In this document: in pieces, positions 6,685 to 12,789 of the stretch
Layout of the letters: each line of letters starts with the position of its first letter
Position numbering within the stretch: position 1 is the first letter of the stretch
Assembly: GCA_966186435.1 (NCBI GenBank)
Contig: CBIFWW010000085.1
Span: forward strand, 1 to 14,339
Source of the DNA: CBIFWW01 sp966186435
GTDB taxonomy: Bacteria > Pseudomonadota > Gammaproteobacteria > Enterobacterales > Enterobacteriaceae
Direction of reading: 5' to 3'
DNA length: 14,339 bases
Translations under genes and position numbers: made by a program
Notes under the pieces: model-generated
Databases searched by the model: none
Told to the model about the DNA's origin: nothing
The model's input: only the letters and a program-made list of their open reading frames with translations

Positions 6685-8349
6685 ATGCCGTCCAGCCGCC
6701 TGCAACAACAATTCATCCGCCTTTGGCAATATGCCCAGGGGCAATCTAAAGACACCACCCTTTATGAACTGGCGGAAGTCTTAAGCTGTTCCCGTCGCCA
6801 TATGCGCACGCTGCTCAATAACATGCAGGAGAAAGGTTGGTTAAGCTGGGATGCAGCGGCCGGGCGTGGCAAGCGTTCGCACTTAACGTTCCTCTATACC
6901 GGTTTAGCCCTACAGCAGCAGCGGGCGGAGGATCTTCTGGAGCAGGACCGTATTGATCAGTTGGTGCAAATCGTAGGGGATAAAGCCGCCGTGCGTCAGA
7001 TGCTGCTATCCCATCTGGGCCGCAGTTTTCGCCAGGGTAAACACATCCTCAGGGTGCTTTACTACCGCCCTTTGCTAAATCTGCTACCCGGTTCCGCCCT
7101 GCGGCGTTCCGAGACCCATATTGCCCGGCAAATATTTAGTGGATTGACGCGCATTGATGAAGAAAACGGGGAACTAAAAGGGGATATCGCCCACCACTGG
7201 CAGCAGATTTCCCCATTACAGTGGCGGTTTTTCCTCAGGCCGGGCATTCATTTCCACCATGGTCGCGAGCTGGATATGGAGGATGTGCTTTCCTCTTTAC
7301 GTCGGGTTGCCCCACTGCCTTTATATAACCACATCAGCCGGGTTCACTCCCCGGCCCCCTGGACCCTGGATGTTTACCTTTCCCAGCCTGATGAGCGCCT
7401 GCCCTGGCTGGTGGCAACTGTTAGCACCATGATCCTGCCGCAAGAGTGGCCTACGATGCGGGATTTCGCCCGTAAGCCGGTGGGTACCGGCCCTTATCAG
7501 GTGGTGCGTAATAACCGTAACCAGCTGAAGATCCATGCCTTTGACGACTATTTTGGCTACCGGGCGCTGATTGATGAGGTAAATTTCTGGGTGCTGCCAG
7601 ATATTGGTGAAGAGCTGAGCTGCGGGGTCCAATTGGAGTCACACGCCAGCGACGCCAGTGAGAAAGCGGTGGAAAGTCGGCTGGAAGAGGGTTGTTATTA
7701 TCTGCTGTTCGACAGCCGTACCCCTACCGGCGCTGACCCGGATGTACGCCGCTGGTTAAGCCGCATTATCTCCCCCGCCAATCTGATCTGGCATGCCGGG
7801 GATCGTTATCAGCGCTACTGGTTTCCGGCTTGGGGGCTACTCCCCCGTTGGCACCATGCGCCGGAAGTCGGTAGCAGCATAAAACCCGTAGGCTTATCCA
7901 CACTCACGCTGACCTATTATCAAGATCACGTGGAACACCGGGCCATCAGCCGATTAATGGCAGCGTTACTGGCTGAACACGGCGTAGAATTGAAGATTGA
8001 TGAAGTGGATTACGAGACATGGCACAAAGGCGAACATACCAGTGATTTCTGGCTAAATAGCGCCAATTTCACCCTACCGCTGGACTTCTCTCTGTTTGCC
8101 CATCTGTATGAAGTGCCGCTCATTCAACAGTGTATTCCACATCAGTGGCCGGAACAGGCGCGGCGCTGGCGTAGTGGCGAACTTTCCCCTAGTGCCTGGT
8201 GCCAGAAACTGGTGGAAGATCAGCATATTGTGCCGTTGATCCATCATTGGTTGATGCTCCAGGGCCAGCGCAGTATGCGAGGGTTACGGATGAATACCTT
8301 AGGCTGGTTTGATTTTAAATCGGCCTGGTTTGCCCCACCGGAGATATAA
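6685..8349 (+). CDS. sgrR: SgrR, transcriptional activator of sgrS
   Basis: SgrR switches on sgrS under glucose-phosphate stress and represses its own gene. The protein is 554 residues, against 551 in E. coli. The N-terminus (about 1-115) is a winged helix-turn-helix DNA-binding domain: TTLYELAEVLSCSRRHMRTL at about 24-43 is the helix-turn-helix and the GWLSW segment begins the wing. From about residue 165 to the C-terminus it resembles the extracytoplasmic solute-binding family 5 (peptide/nickel type), presumed to sense a small metabolite in the cytoplasm. No signal peptide is present, in line with a cytoplasmic regulator. The C-terminal SMRGLRMNTLGWFDFKSAWF is nearly identical to E. coli. 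Divergent placement next to sgrS supports the call. Confidence 0.97.
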   Translation: MPSSRLQQQFIRLWQYAQGQSKDTTLYELAEVLSCSRRHMRTLLNNMQEKGWLSWDAAAGRGKRSHLTFLYTGLALQQQRAEDLLEQDRIDQLVQIVGDKAAVRQMLLSHLGRSFRQGKHILRVLYYRPLLNLLPGSALRRSETHIARQIFSGLTRIDEENGELKGDIAHHWQQISPLQWRFFLRPGIHFHHGRELDMEDVLSSLRRVAPLPLYNHISRVHSPAPWTLDVYLSQPDERLPWLVATVSTMILPQEWPTMRDFARKPVGTGPYQVVRNNRNQLKIHAFDDYFGYRALIDEVNFWVLPDIGEELSCGVQLESHASDASEKAVESRLEEGCYYLLFDSRTPTGADPDVRRWLSRIISPANLIWHAGDRYQRYWFPAWGLLPRWHHAPEVGSSIKPVGLSTLTLTYYQDHVEHRAISRLMAALLAEHGVELKIDEVDYETWHKGEHTSDFWLNSANFTLPLDFSLFAHLYEVPLIQQCIPHQWPEQARRWRSGELSPSAWCQKLVEDQHIVPLIHHWLMLQGQRSMRGLRMNTLGWFDFKSAWFAPPEI

Positions 8350-8376
8350 GTTCTACCGGATCATTCACAAAATCAC

Positions 8377-8382
8377 TACAAT
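8377..8382 (+). promoter_or_regulatory. Candidate -10 of the thiBPQ promoter
   Basis: TACAAT at 8377-8382 lies in the 41-base space between the sgrR stop and the riboswitch, about nine bases before the aptamer starts. No good -35 is visible at normal spacing. The RNA start would be near 8388-8390, just in front of the first riboswitch stem. Confidence 0.5.
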
Positions 8383-8390
8383 AAGCGCCG

Positions 8391-8480
8391 TTCTCAACGG
8401 GGTGCTACAGGCGTTGCCTGTGCGCTGAGATAATACCCGTCGAACCTGATCCGGATAATCCCGGCGAAGGGATTTGAGGC
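8391..8480 (+). promoter_or_regulatory. TPP riboswitch aptamer (thi box)
   Basis: The leader of thiB contains the conserved TPP aptamer. CTGAGATAATACCCGT begins at 8425, and CGAACCTGATCCGGATAATC with CCGGCGAAGGG follows. The closing stem P1 can be drawn as CTCAA (8393-8397) with TTGAG (8474-8478). CTGAGA and the GAACCTGATC segment are the pyrimidine- and pyrophosphate-sensing cores of this family. It binds thiamine pyrophosphate and lowers expression of the transporter genes when the cofactor is plentiful. It matches the tbpA/thiB leader of E. coli in form and position. Confidence 0.97.
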
Positions 8481-8524
8481 TACTGCTCAAAATCCTTTGC
8501 CACCCTTTTTAGGAGTGCAAAGTG
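8470..8524 (+). promoter_or_regulatory. TPP riboswitch expression platform (ribosome site control)
   Basis: Two competing hairpins can be read. GGATTTGAG (8470-8478), which includes the 3' arm of P1, can pair with CTCAAAATCC (8486-8495) with one bulge. Separately CTTTGC (8495-8500) can pair with GCAAAG (8517-8522), enclosing the Shine-Dalgarno AGGAG (8511-8515) and pairing the first base of the GTG start. There is no T-run directly after a stem, so control is probably at translation. The pairings are seen; which one forms with TPP bound is inferred. Confidence 0.6.
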
Positions 8525-9505
8525 CTGAAGAAATTAATCCCCCTATTACTGCTGGTAAGCAGCCCGCTGTTAGCCAAACCAGTGCTAACGGTTTACACCT
8601 ATGACTCTTTCGCGGCCGAGTGGGGTCCCGGCCCGTTGGTTAAGAAAGCCTTCGAAGCCCAGTGTGATTGCTCACTAAAATATATCGCGCTGGAAGACGG
8701 CGTATCCCTGCTTAACCGGTTACGGATGGAAGGCAAAAACACCAAAGCAGATGTGGTGCTGGGCCTGGACAATAATCTGGTGGAAGCGGCTAAGGCCTCG
8801 GGCCTGTTCACCCCCAGCCCGGTGGATATCGCTGCCTTAAAGGTACCCGGCGGCTGGCATAATCAAACCTTTATTCCCTTCGATTATGGTTACTTTGCGT
8901 TTATCTACGATAAAACCAAAATTCACAATCCACCCACCAGCCTGAAGCAACTGGTTGAAAGCGACCAAAAGTGGCGCGTCATTTATCAAGATCCGCGCAC
9001 CAGCACCCCAGGCCTGGGTCTTCTATTGTGGATGCAAAAGGTATATGGCAACAGCGCCTCTCAGGCATGGCAGAAACTGGCCGCCAAAACCGTTACTGTG
9101 ACTAAGGGCTGGAGCGAGGCCTATGGCCTGTTCCTCAAGGGCGAAGGGGATTTTGTGCTGAGCTATACCACCTCCCCGGCTTATCACATTATTGAAGAGA
9201 AGAAGACTCAGTACGCCGCCGCCCCATTCAGCGAAGGCCATTACCTTCAGGTAGAGGTGGCGGCACGCACGCTGGCCAGCAAACAGCCGGAACTGGCTGA
9301 GAAATTTATGAAGTTTATGGTTTCCCCGGCGTTCCAAACTACCATTCCTACCGGGAACTGGATGTACCCGGTGATCGACCAGCCGTTGCCCGCAGGCTTT
9401 GCTGAATTACCTAAGCCCGACACCACGCTGGAATTTAGCCCACAGGCCGTCGCCACCCACCGTAGCACCTGGATTAATGCATGGCTCCGCGCCGTCAGCC
9501 GCTGA
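8522..9505 (+). CDS. thiB: Thiamine/TPP ABC transporter, periplasmic binding protein
   Basis: ThiB (TbpA) binds thiamine, thiamine monophosphate and TPP in the periplasm and delivers them to ThiPQ. It starts with GTG 8522, six bases after AGGAG. The protein is 327 residues, equal to E. coli. A Sec signal peptide is clear: Lys3-Lys4, a hydrophobic core and cleavage after Leu-Leu-Ala18. The mature part begins KPVLTVYTYDSFAAEWGPGP, typical of family 1 solute-binding proteins, and carries GLDNNLVEAA, YQDPRTSTPGLGLLLWM and SYTTSPAYH. It is the first gene after the TPP riboswitch. Its last 25 bases overlap thiP. Confidence 0.98.
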   Translation: MLKKLIPLLLLVSSPLLAKPVLTVYTYDSFAAEWGPGPLVKKAFEAQCDCSLKYIALEDGVSLLNRLRMEGKNTKADVVLGLDNNLVEAAKASGLFTPSPVDIAALKVPGGWHNQTFIPFDYGYFAFIYDKTKIHNPPTSLKQLVESDQKWRVIYQDPRTSTPGLGLLLWMQKVYGNSASQAWQKLAAKTVTVTKGWSEAYGLFLKGEGDFVLSYTTSPAYHIIEEKKTQYAAAPFSEGHYLQVEVAARTLASKQPELAEKFMKFMVSPAFQTTIPTGNWMYPVIDQPLPAGFAELPKPDTTLEFSPQAVATHRSTWINAWLRAVSR

Positions 9506-11088
9506 TCCCTGGCTGGATGGCCTCAGGGCTGCTGGCGGCAGCGTTACTGCTGTCGATGGCCCTGAGTGCCTTTGGCGCGCTGTGGTATAGCGCACCCACC
9601 GCAGACTGGGCAGTAATAATCAGCGACAGCTATTTATGGCATGTGGTGCGCTTTTCCTTTTGGCAGGCCTCTCTGTCTGCCGCCATTTCTATTCTCCCGG
9701 CCATTCCCCTGGCGCGGGCGCTCTATCGCCGCCGTTTCCCTGGGCGCCAGCTGCTGCTAAGCCTGTGTGCCATGACCCTGGTGCTGCCGGTGCTGGTGGC
9801 GGTGTTCGGCATTTTGACGGTATATGGCCGTACCGGCTGGCTGGCCGGAATTAGCCACTACTTGGGTTGGCAATGGGGCTTTAGCCCCTACGGGCTGGCG
9901 GGGATATTGCTCGCCCACCTATTCTTTAATATGCCAATGGCCGCCCGCATGTTATTGCAGGCCCTGGAGCAGATACCCGCTGAGCAGCGCCAGTTGGCCG
10001 CCCAGCTTGGGTTAAAAGGCTGGCCATTCTTCCGGCTGGTTGAATGGCCCTGGCTACGCCGCCAGATGCTCCCCACCGCGGCATTGATCTTTATGCTCTG
10101 TTTTGCCAGCTTTGCCACGGTGCTGGCATTGGGCGGTGGCCCCCAGGCCACCACTATCGAACTGGCGATTTACCAAGCCCTGAATTTTGATTATGACCCA
10201 GGGCGTGCGGCTTTACTGGCGTTGATTCAACTGGGTTGCTGTCTGGGACTGATGATGGTGAGCCAACGGCTGAGTAGTGCCTTTTTACCTTCAAGCCGGG
10301 GGGCTATTTGGCGCAACCCGGAAGATCCTCTCCTCAGCCGCCTGGTCGACGGTGCCATTGTTGTATTGGCGCTGCTACTGATGCTGCCCCCACTGGCAGC
10401 GGTTGTGGTGGATGGCTTGAATAGCAATACCTGGCAGGTATTAACCACCCCAGCGTTATGGGATGCCCTTACAACCTCCCTGGGGATTGCCATTGGCGCC
10501 GGGCTGCTATGCGTGGTCCTAACGCTGATGCTGCTATGGAGTTCACGGGAACTTCGCCTGCGCCAACAGGTATTGGCAGGCCAGAGCCTGGAGCTAAGCG
10601 GTATGGTGATCCTGGCGATGCCGGGGATTGTACTGGCCACGGGCTTCTTCCTGCTACTCAATAACACCATCGGGCTACCCGAATCCGCCTGGGGGATTGT
10701 GATCTTTACCAATGCCCTGATGGCGATCCCTTATGCTATGAAAGTGTTAGAAAACCCAATGCGCGATATGGCCGAGCGCTATAACCTGCTGTGCCAGTCC
10801 CTGGATGTTCACGGGCTGAATCGGCTGAGATTAATTGAAGGCAGGGCGCTACGCCGCCCTATTTATCAGGCGCTGGCCTTTGCCTGCGTGTTGTCGGTAG
10901 GGGATTTTGGCGTGATGGCGCTATTTGGCAATGACAGCTTCCGCACCCTGCCCTTCTATCTGTATCAACAAATGGGGTCTTACCGCAGCCAGCAGGGGGC
11001 GGTCACCGCGCTATTATTACTGCTGCTATGCCTGGCCCTGTTTAGCCTGATTGAAAAACTCCCGGAGCGCCATGCTAAACCTGAATGA
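9481..11088 (+). CDS. thiP: Thiamine/TPP ABC transporter, permease
   Basis: ThiP is the inner-membrane channel of the thiamine importer. The 535-residue protein (E. coli 536) is a fused permease with two homologous halves and about 12 hydrophobic segments. Each half has an EAA-like cytoplasmic loop that contacts the ATPase: EQRQLAAQLGLKGWPFFRLV in the first half and the ERYNLLCQSLDVHGLNRLRL region in the second. The start ATG 9481 gives MAPRRQPLIPGW, in line with E. coli MATRRQPLIPGW. It lies inside thiB (25-base overlap) with only a weak GGA upstream, so translation is probably coupled to thiB. Its end overlaps thiQ by 17 bases. Confidence 0.98.
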   Translation: MAPRRQPLIPGWMASGLLAAALLLSMALSAFGALWYSAPTADWAVIISDSYLWHVVRFSFWQASLSAAISILPAIPLARALYRRRFPGRQLLLSLCAMTLVLPVLVAVFGILTVYGRTGWLAGISHYLGWQWGFSPYGLAGILLAHLFFNMPMAARMLLQALEQIPAEQRQLAAQLGLKGWPFFRLVEWPWLRRQMLPTAALIFMLCFASFATVLALGGGPQATTIELAIYQALNFDYDPGRAALLALIQLGCCLGLMMVSQRLSSAFLPSSRGAIWRNPEDPLLSRLVDGAIVVLALLLMLPPLAAVVVDGLNSNTWQVLTTPALWDALTTSLGIAIGAGLLCVVLTLMLLWSSRELRLRQQVLAGQSLELSGMVILAMPGIVLATGFFLLLNNTIGLPESAWGIVIFTNALMAIPYAMKVLENPMRDMAERYNLLCQSLDVHGLNRLRLIEGRALRRPIYQALAFACVLSVGDFGVMALFGNDSFRTLPFYLYQQMGSYRSQQGAVTALLLLLLCLALFSLIEKLPERHAKPE

Positions 11089-11770
11089 TGTCACCTGGCT
11101 GTATCAGCAGTTGCCGATGCGCTTCACTTTCGCCATCCCCGCCGGGCAGCGTATCGCCATACTTGGCCCCAGCGGGGCGGGGAAAAGCACCTTACTCAGC
11201 CTGATTGCCGGTTTTTTGGCACCGGCCAGTGGATCGATATGGCTTAATGGCGAGGATCATACTTATACCCCTCCCTCCCGGCGGCCGGTGTCGATGCTGT
11301 TTCAAGAAAATAATCTGTTTGGCCATTTAACCGTGGCGCAGAACATAGGGCTAGGTATCGACCCACGCTTGAAACTCAATGATTCACAGCGCCAGCAGCT
11401 AGAAACCATCGCTGCGCAAATGGGTATTGCCGATTTGCTGGCCCGTAAGCCAGATGCGCTCTCCGGCGGCCAGCGCCAGCGGGTGGCTTTGGCCCGCTGC
11501 CTGGTGCGTCAACAGCCGATTTTGTTGCTTGATGAGCCGTTCTCAGCCCTCGATCCGGCCCTGCGCCAGGAAATGTTGGCGCTAGTGGATGAGATCTGCC
11601 AGCAAAAAAATCTGACGTTGGTGATGGTGTCCCACAGCCTGGAGGATGCGCAGCGCATTGCGCCTTGTAGTGCGGTGGTGAATGAAGGCAGGGTTATGTG
11701 GCAGGGTGAAACCGCAGCGTTGCTCTCCGGTAAGAGCAACGCTTCAACGCTGTTAGGGATTGGCCGTTAA
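11072..11770 (+). CDS. thiQ: Thiamine/TPP ABC transporter, ATP-binding subunit
   Basis: ThiQ hydrolyses ATP on the cytoplasmic face to drive thiamine import by ThiBP. Start ATG 11072 gives 232 residues beginning MLNLNDVTWLYQQLPMRF, aligned with E. coli MLKLTDITWLYHHLPMRF. GGAG at 11064-11067 lies just before it; a TTG at 11051 has no such support. All ABC ATPase elements are visible: Walker A GPSGAGKST (32-40), a Q-loop in FQENNLF, signature LSGGQ (130-134), Walker B ILLLDEP (Asp154, Glu155), D-loop SALDP and His188 in the switch. Its TAA shares bases with the yabI stop on the other strand, leaving no space for a terminator between the two genes. Confidence 0.98.
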   Translation: MLNLNDVTWLYQQLPMRFTFAIPAGQRIAILGPSGAGKSTLLSLIAGFLAPASGSIWLNGEDHTYTPPSRRPVSMLFQENNLFGHLTVAQNIGLGIDPRLKLNDSQRQQLETIAAQMGIADLLARKPDALSGGQRQRVALARCLVRQQPILLLDEPFSALDPALRQEMLALVDEICQQKNLTLVMVSHSLEDAQRIAPCSAVVNEGRVMWQGETAALLSGKSNASTLLGIGR

Positions 11771-12534
11771 CCCACTTCCATTACGGTGCCGAGTATTTTT
11801 AAATACACCGGCATCAGCGGGTGCTGGGTAATCATCACCACCAAAACACCGGCACCTACCGTCACCAAAGGTGCCAGCCATAACAGGCGGCCAGGGGGGA
11901 GATATTGGCTAAGTTTGTCGGCGCTTTTGCCGCTACGCCACCAGCGCCAGCATAGCCAGCCCGCCAGCCACACCACCAGCGCCGTGGCCAGTAACAGCCA
12001 CTTAAAGCTGCCGCTCCCCATGCCTGTTGGAATATCAATGGCCGCCCCCGCCAGGATCCCCGGCAAGAAGTAAAACGGCGGCCAGAAGATGCAGCCAATA
12101 ATATTAGGGGCGATAAATTTCCGTACCGGCAAATCGAGCATCCCCGCCACCAGAGGGACCAGTGGGCGGGTTGGCCCGACAAACCGCCCCACCAGGACGG
12201 TTGCCATACTATGGCGATGCAGGGCATGCTCGGTGCGATCCAGCAATGCCTTGTTCTTTTTCATAAACGACCAGCGGTGCAGCGGCCTTTTAAAGCGCCA
12301 GCCCAGCCAGAACGAAATCCAGTCCGCCAACAAACAGCCAATAATGCCAATGCCCCAAGCTTGGTAAAAGTCCACCTGGCCACTACCGATCAGCGCCCCC
12401 AGGGCAGCCATTACCACGGTACCGGGCACAATTAGCCCCACCAGCGCCAGGGACTCTAAAAAAGCCACCAGGAATACGGCCACCAGTGAATACGTGGTTG
12501 ATTGAGTAATGAAGTGCTCCAACAACGCTTCCAT
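11767..12534 (-). CDS. yabI: YabI, DedA-family inner-membrane protein
   Basis: DedA proteins are polytopic membrane proteins thought to act in lipid-carrier or phospholipid translocation and envelope homeostasis; the specific substrate of YabI is not established. Start ATG 12534 gives 255 residues (E. coli 254), with GAGG six bases upstream. A TTG at 12546 lies within that Shine-Dalgarno region and is rejected. Family signatures are visible: FLESLALVGLIVPGTVV with the acidic residue in the first re-entrant region, and GRFVGPTRPLVPLVAGML with the conserved arginines in the second, then several hydrophobic helices. In E. coli the gene lies next to araC; here its upstream neighbour is polB. Confidence 0.97.
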   Translation of the reverse strand: MEALLEHFITQSTTYSLVAVFLVAFLESLALVGLIVPGTVVMAALGALIGSGQVDFYQAWGIGIIGCLLADWISFWLGWRFKRPLHRWSFMKKNKALLDRTEHALHRHSMATVLVGRFVGPTRPLVPLVAGMLDLPVRKFIAPNIIGCIFWPPFYFLPGILAGAAIDIPTGMGSGSFKWLLLATALVVWLAGWLCWRWWRSGKSADKLSQYLPPGRLLWLAPLVTVGAGVLVVMITQHPLMPVYLKILGTVMEVG

Positions 12535-12563
12535 AGTTTGCCTCAATAATTAGCGAGTGGGCG

Positions 12564-12592
12564 ATTCTCCCGAGAGTCATCTCGAGCGTCAA
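12564..12592 (-). promoter_or_regulatory. Candidate yabI promoter with inverted repeat in the spacer
   Basis: Read on the - strand, TTGACG (12592-12587) and GAGAAT (12569-12564) are separated by exactly 17 bases, a reasonable sigma-70 arrangement 30 bases before the yabI start. An inverted repeat CGAGA-GTCA-TCTCG (12571-12584) fills most of the spacer. The -10 match is four of six, so this is tentative. Confidence 0.45.
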
Positions 12593-12719
12593 GCAGATGG
12601 CGGTAAGTTAAATGTAAGTGTTCTCAAATTTATACGCCGTAACGTAAGGGCTGCATCCCAAAAGATATAATGCGTAGTTTAGCTGAATGGCGCTGATTGA
12701 AGCTGTAGCATCCGCTAGA
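12593..12719. other. Non-coding part of the yabI–polB gap
   Basis: I see no gene, RNA or terminator here. A perfect TATAAT at 12666-12671 (+) has no recognisable -35 at 16-18 bases. TAGC-ATCC-GCTA near 12706-12717 is a short inverted repeat. In E. coli the araC and araBAD genes occupy this interval; no reading frame resembling them is present. Confidence 0.6.
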
Positions 12720-12739
12720 CACTGTATAAATACCCATCA
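12720..12739 (+). promoter_or_regulatory. LexA-like box upstream of polB
   Basis: The 20-mer at 12720-12739 contains ACTGTATAAATACCCATCA and matches the consensus LexA palindrome at 14 of 20 positions by my count. The left half CTGT is perfect; the right half reads CAT where CAG is expected. The E. coli polB (dinA) operator, as I recall, shares the CTGTATAAA core. TATAAA at 12725-12730 inside it could serve as a -10, so LexA would block polymerase directly. No -35 is clear. Confidence 0.55.
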
Positions 12740-12789
12740 CTGCTCCCAGATACGTTATACTGCGGTGGGATAATCCGTAGGATCAGGCA

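Noticed and set aside
8486..8513. Possible intrinsic terminator in the thiB leader (hairpin followed by CCCTTTTT)
   Set aside because: The T-run lies about ten bases after the hairpin, not directly behind it, and the Shine-Dalgarno follows at once. A translational switch fits better.
12666..12671. Perfect TATAAT upstream of polB
   Set aside because: There is no -35-like hexamer at 16-18 bases upstream and no extended -10, so I do not call a promoter.
12706..12717. TAGCATCCGCTA, resembling E. coli araI half-sites (TAGC… and, on the other strand, TAGCGGAT)
   Set aside because: It was tempting as a relic of the araBAD promoter because the ara genes sit here in E. coli. The match is short, partly in the wrong orientation, and explained by a 4-bp inverted repeat; chance is the simpler reading.
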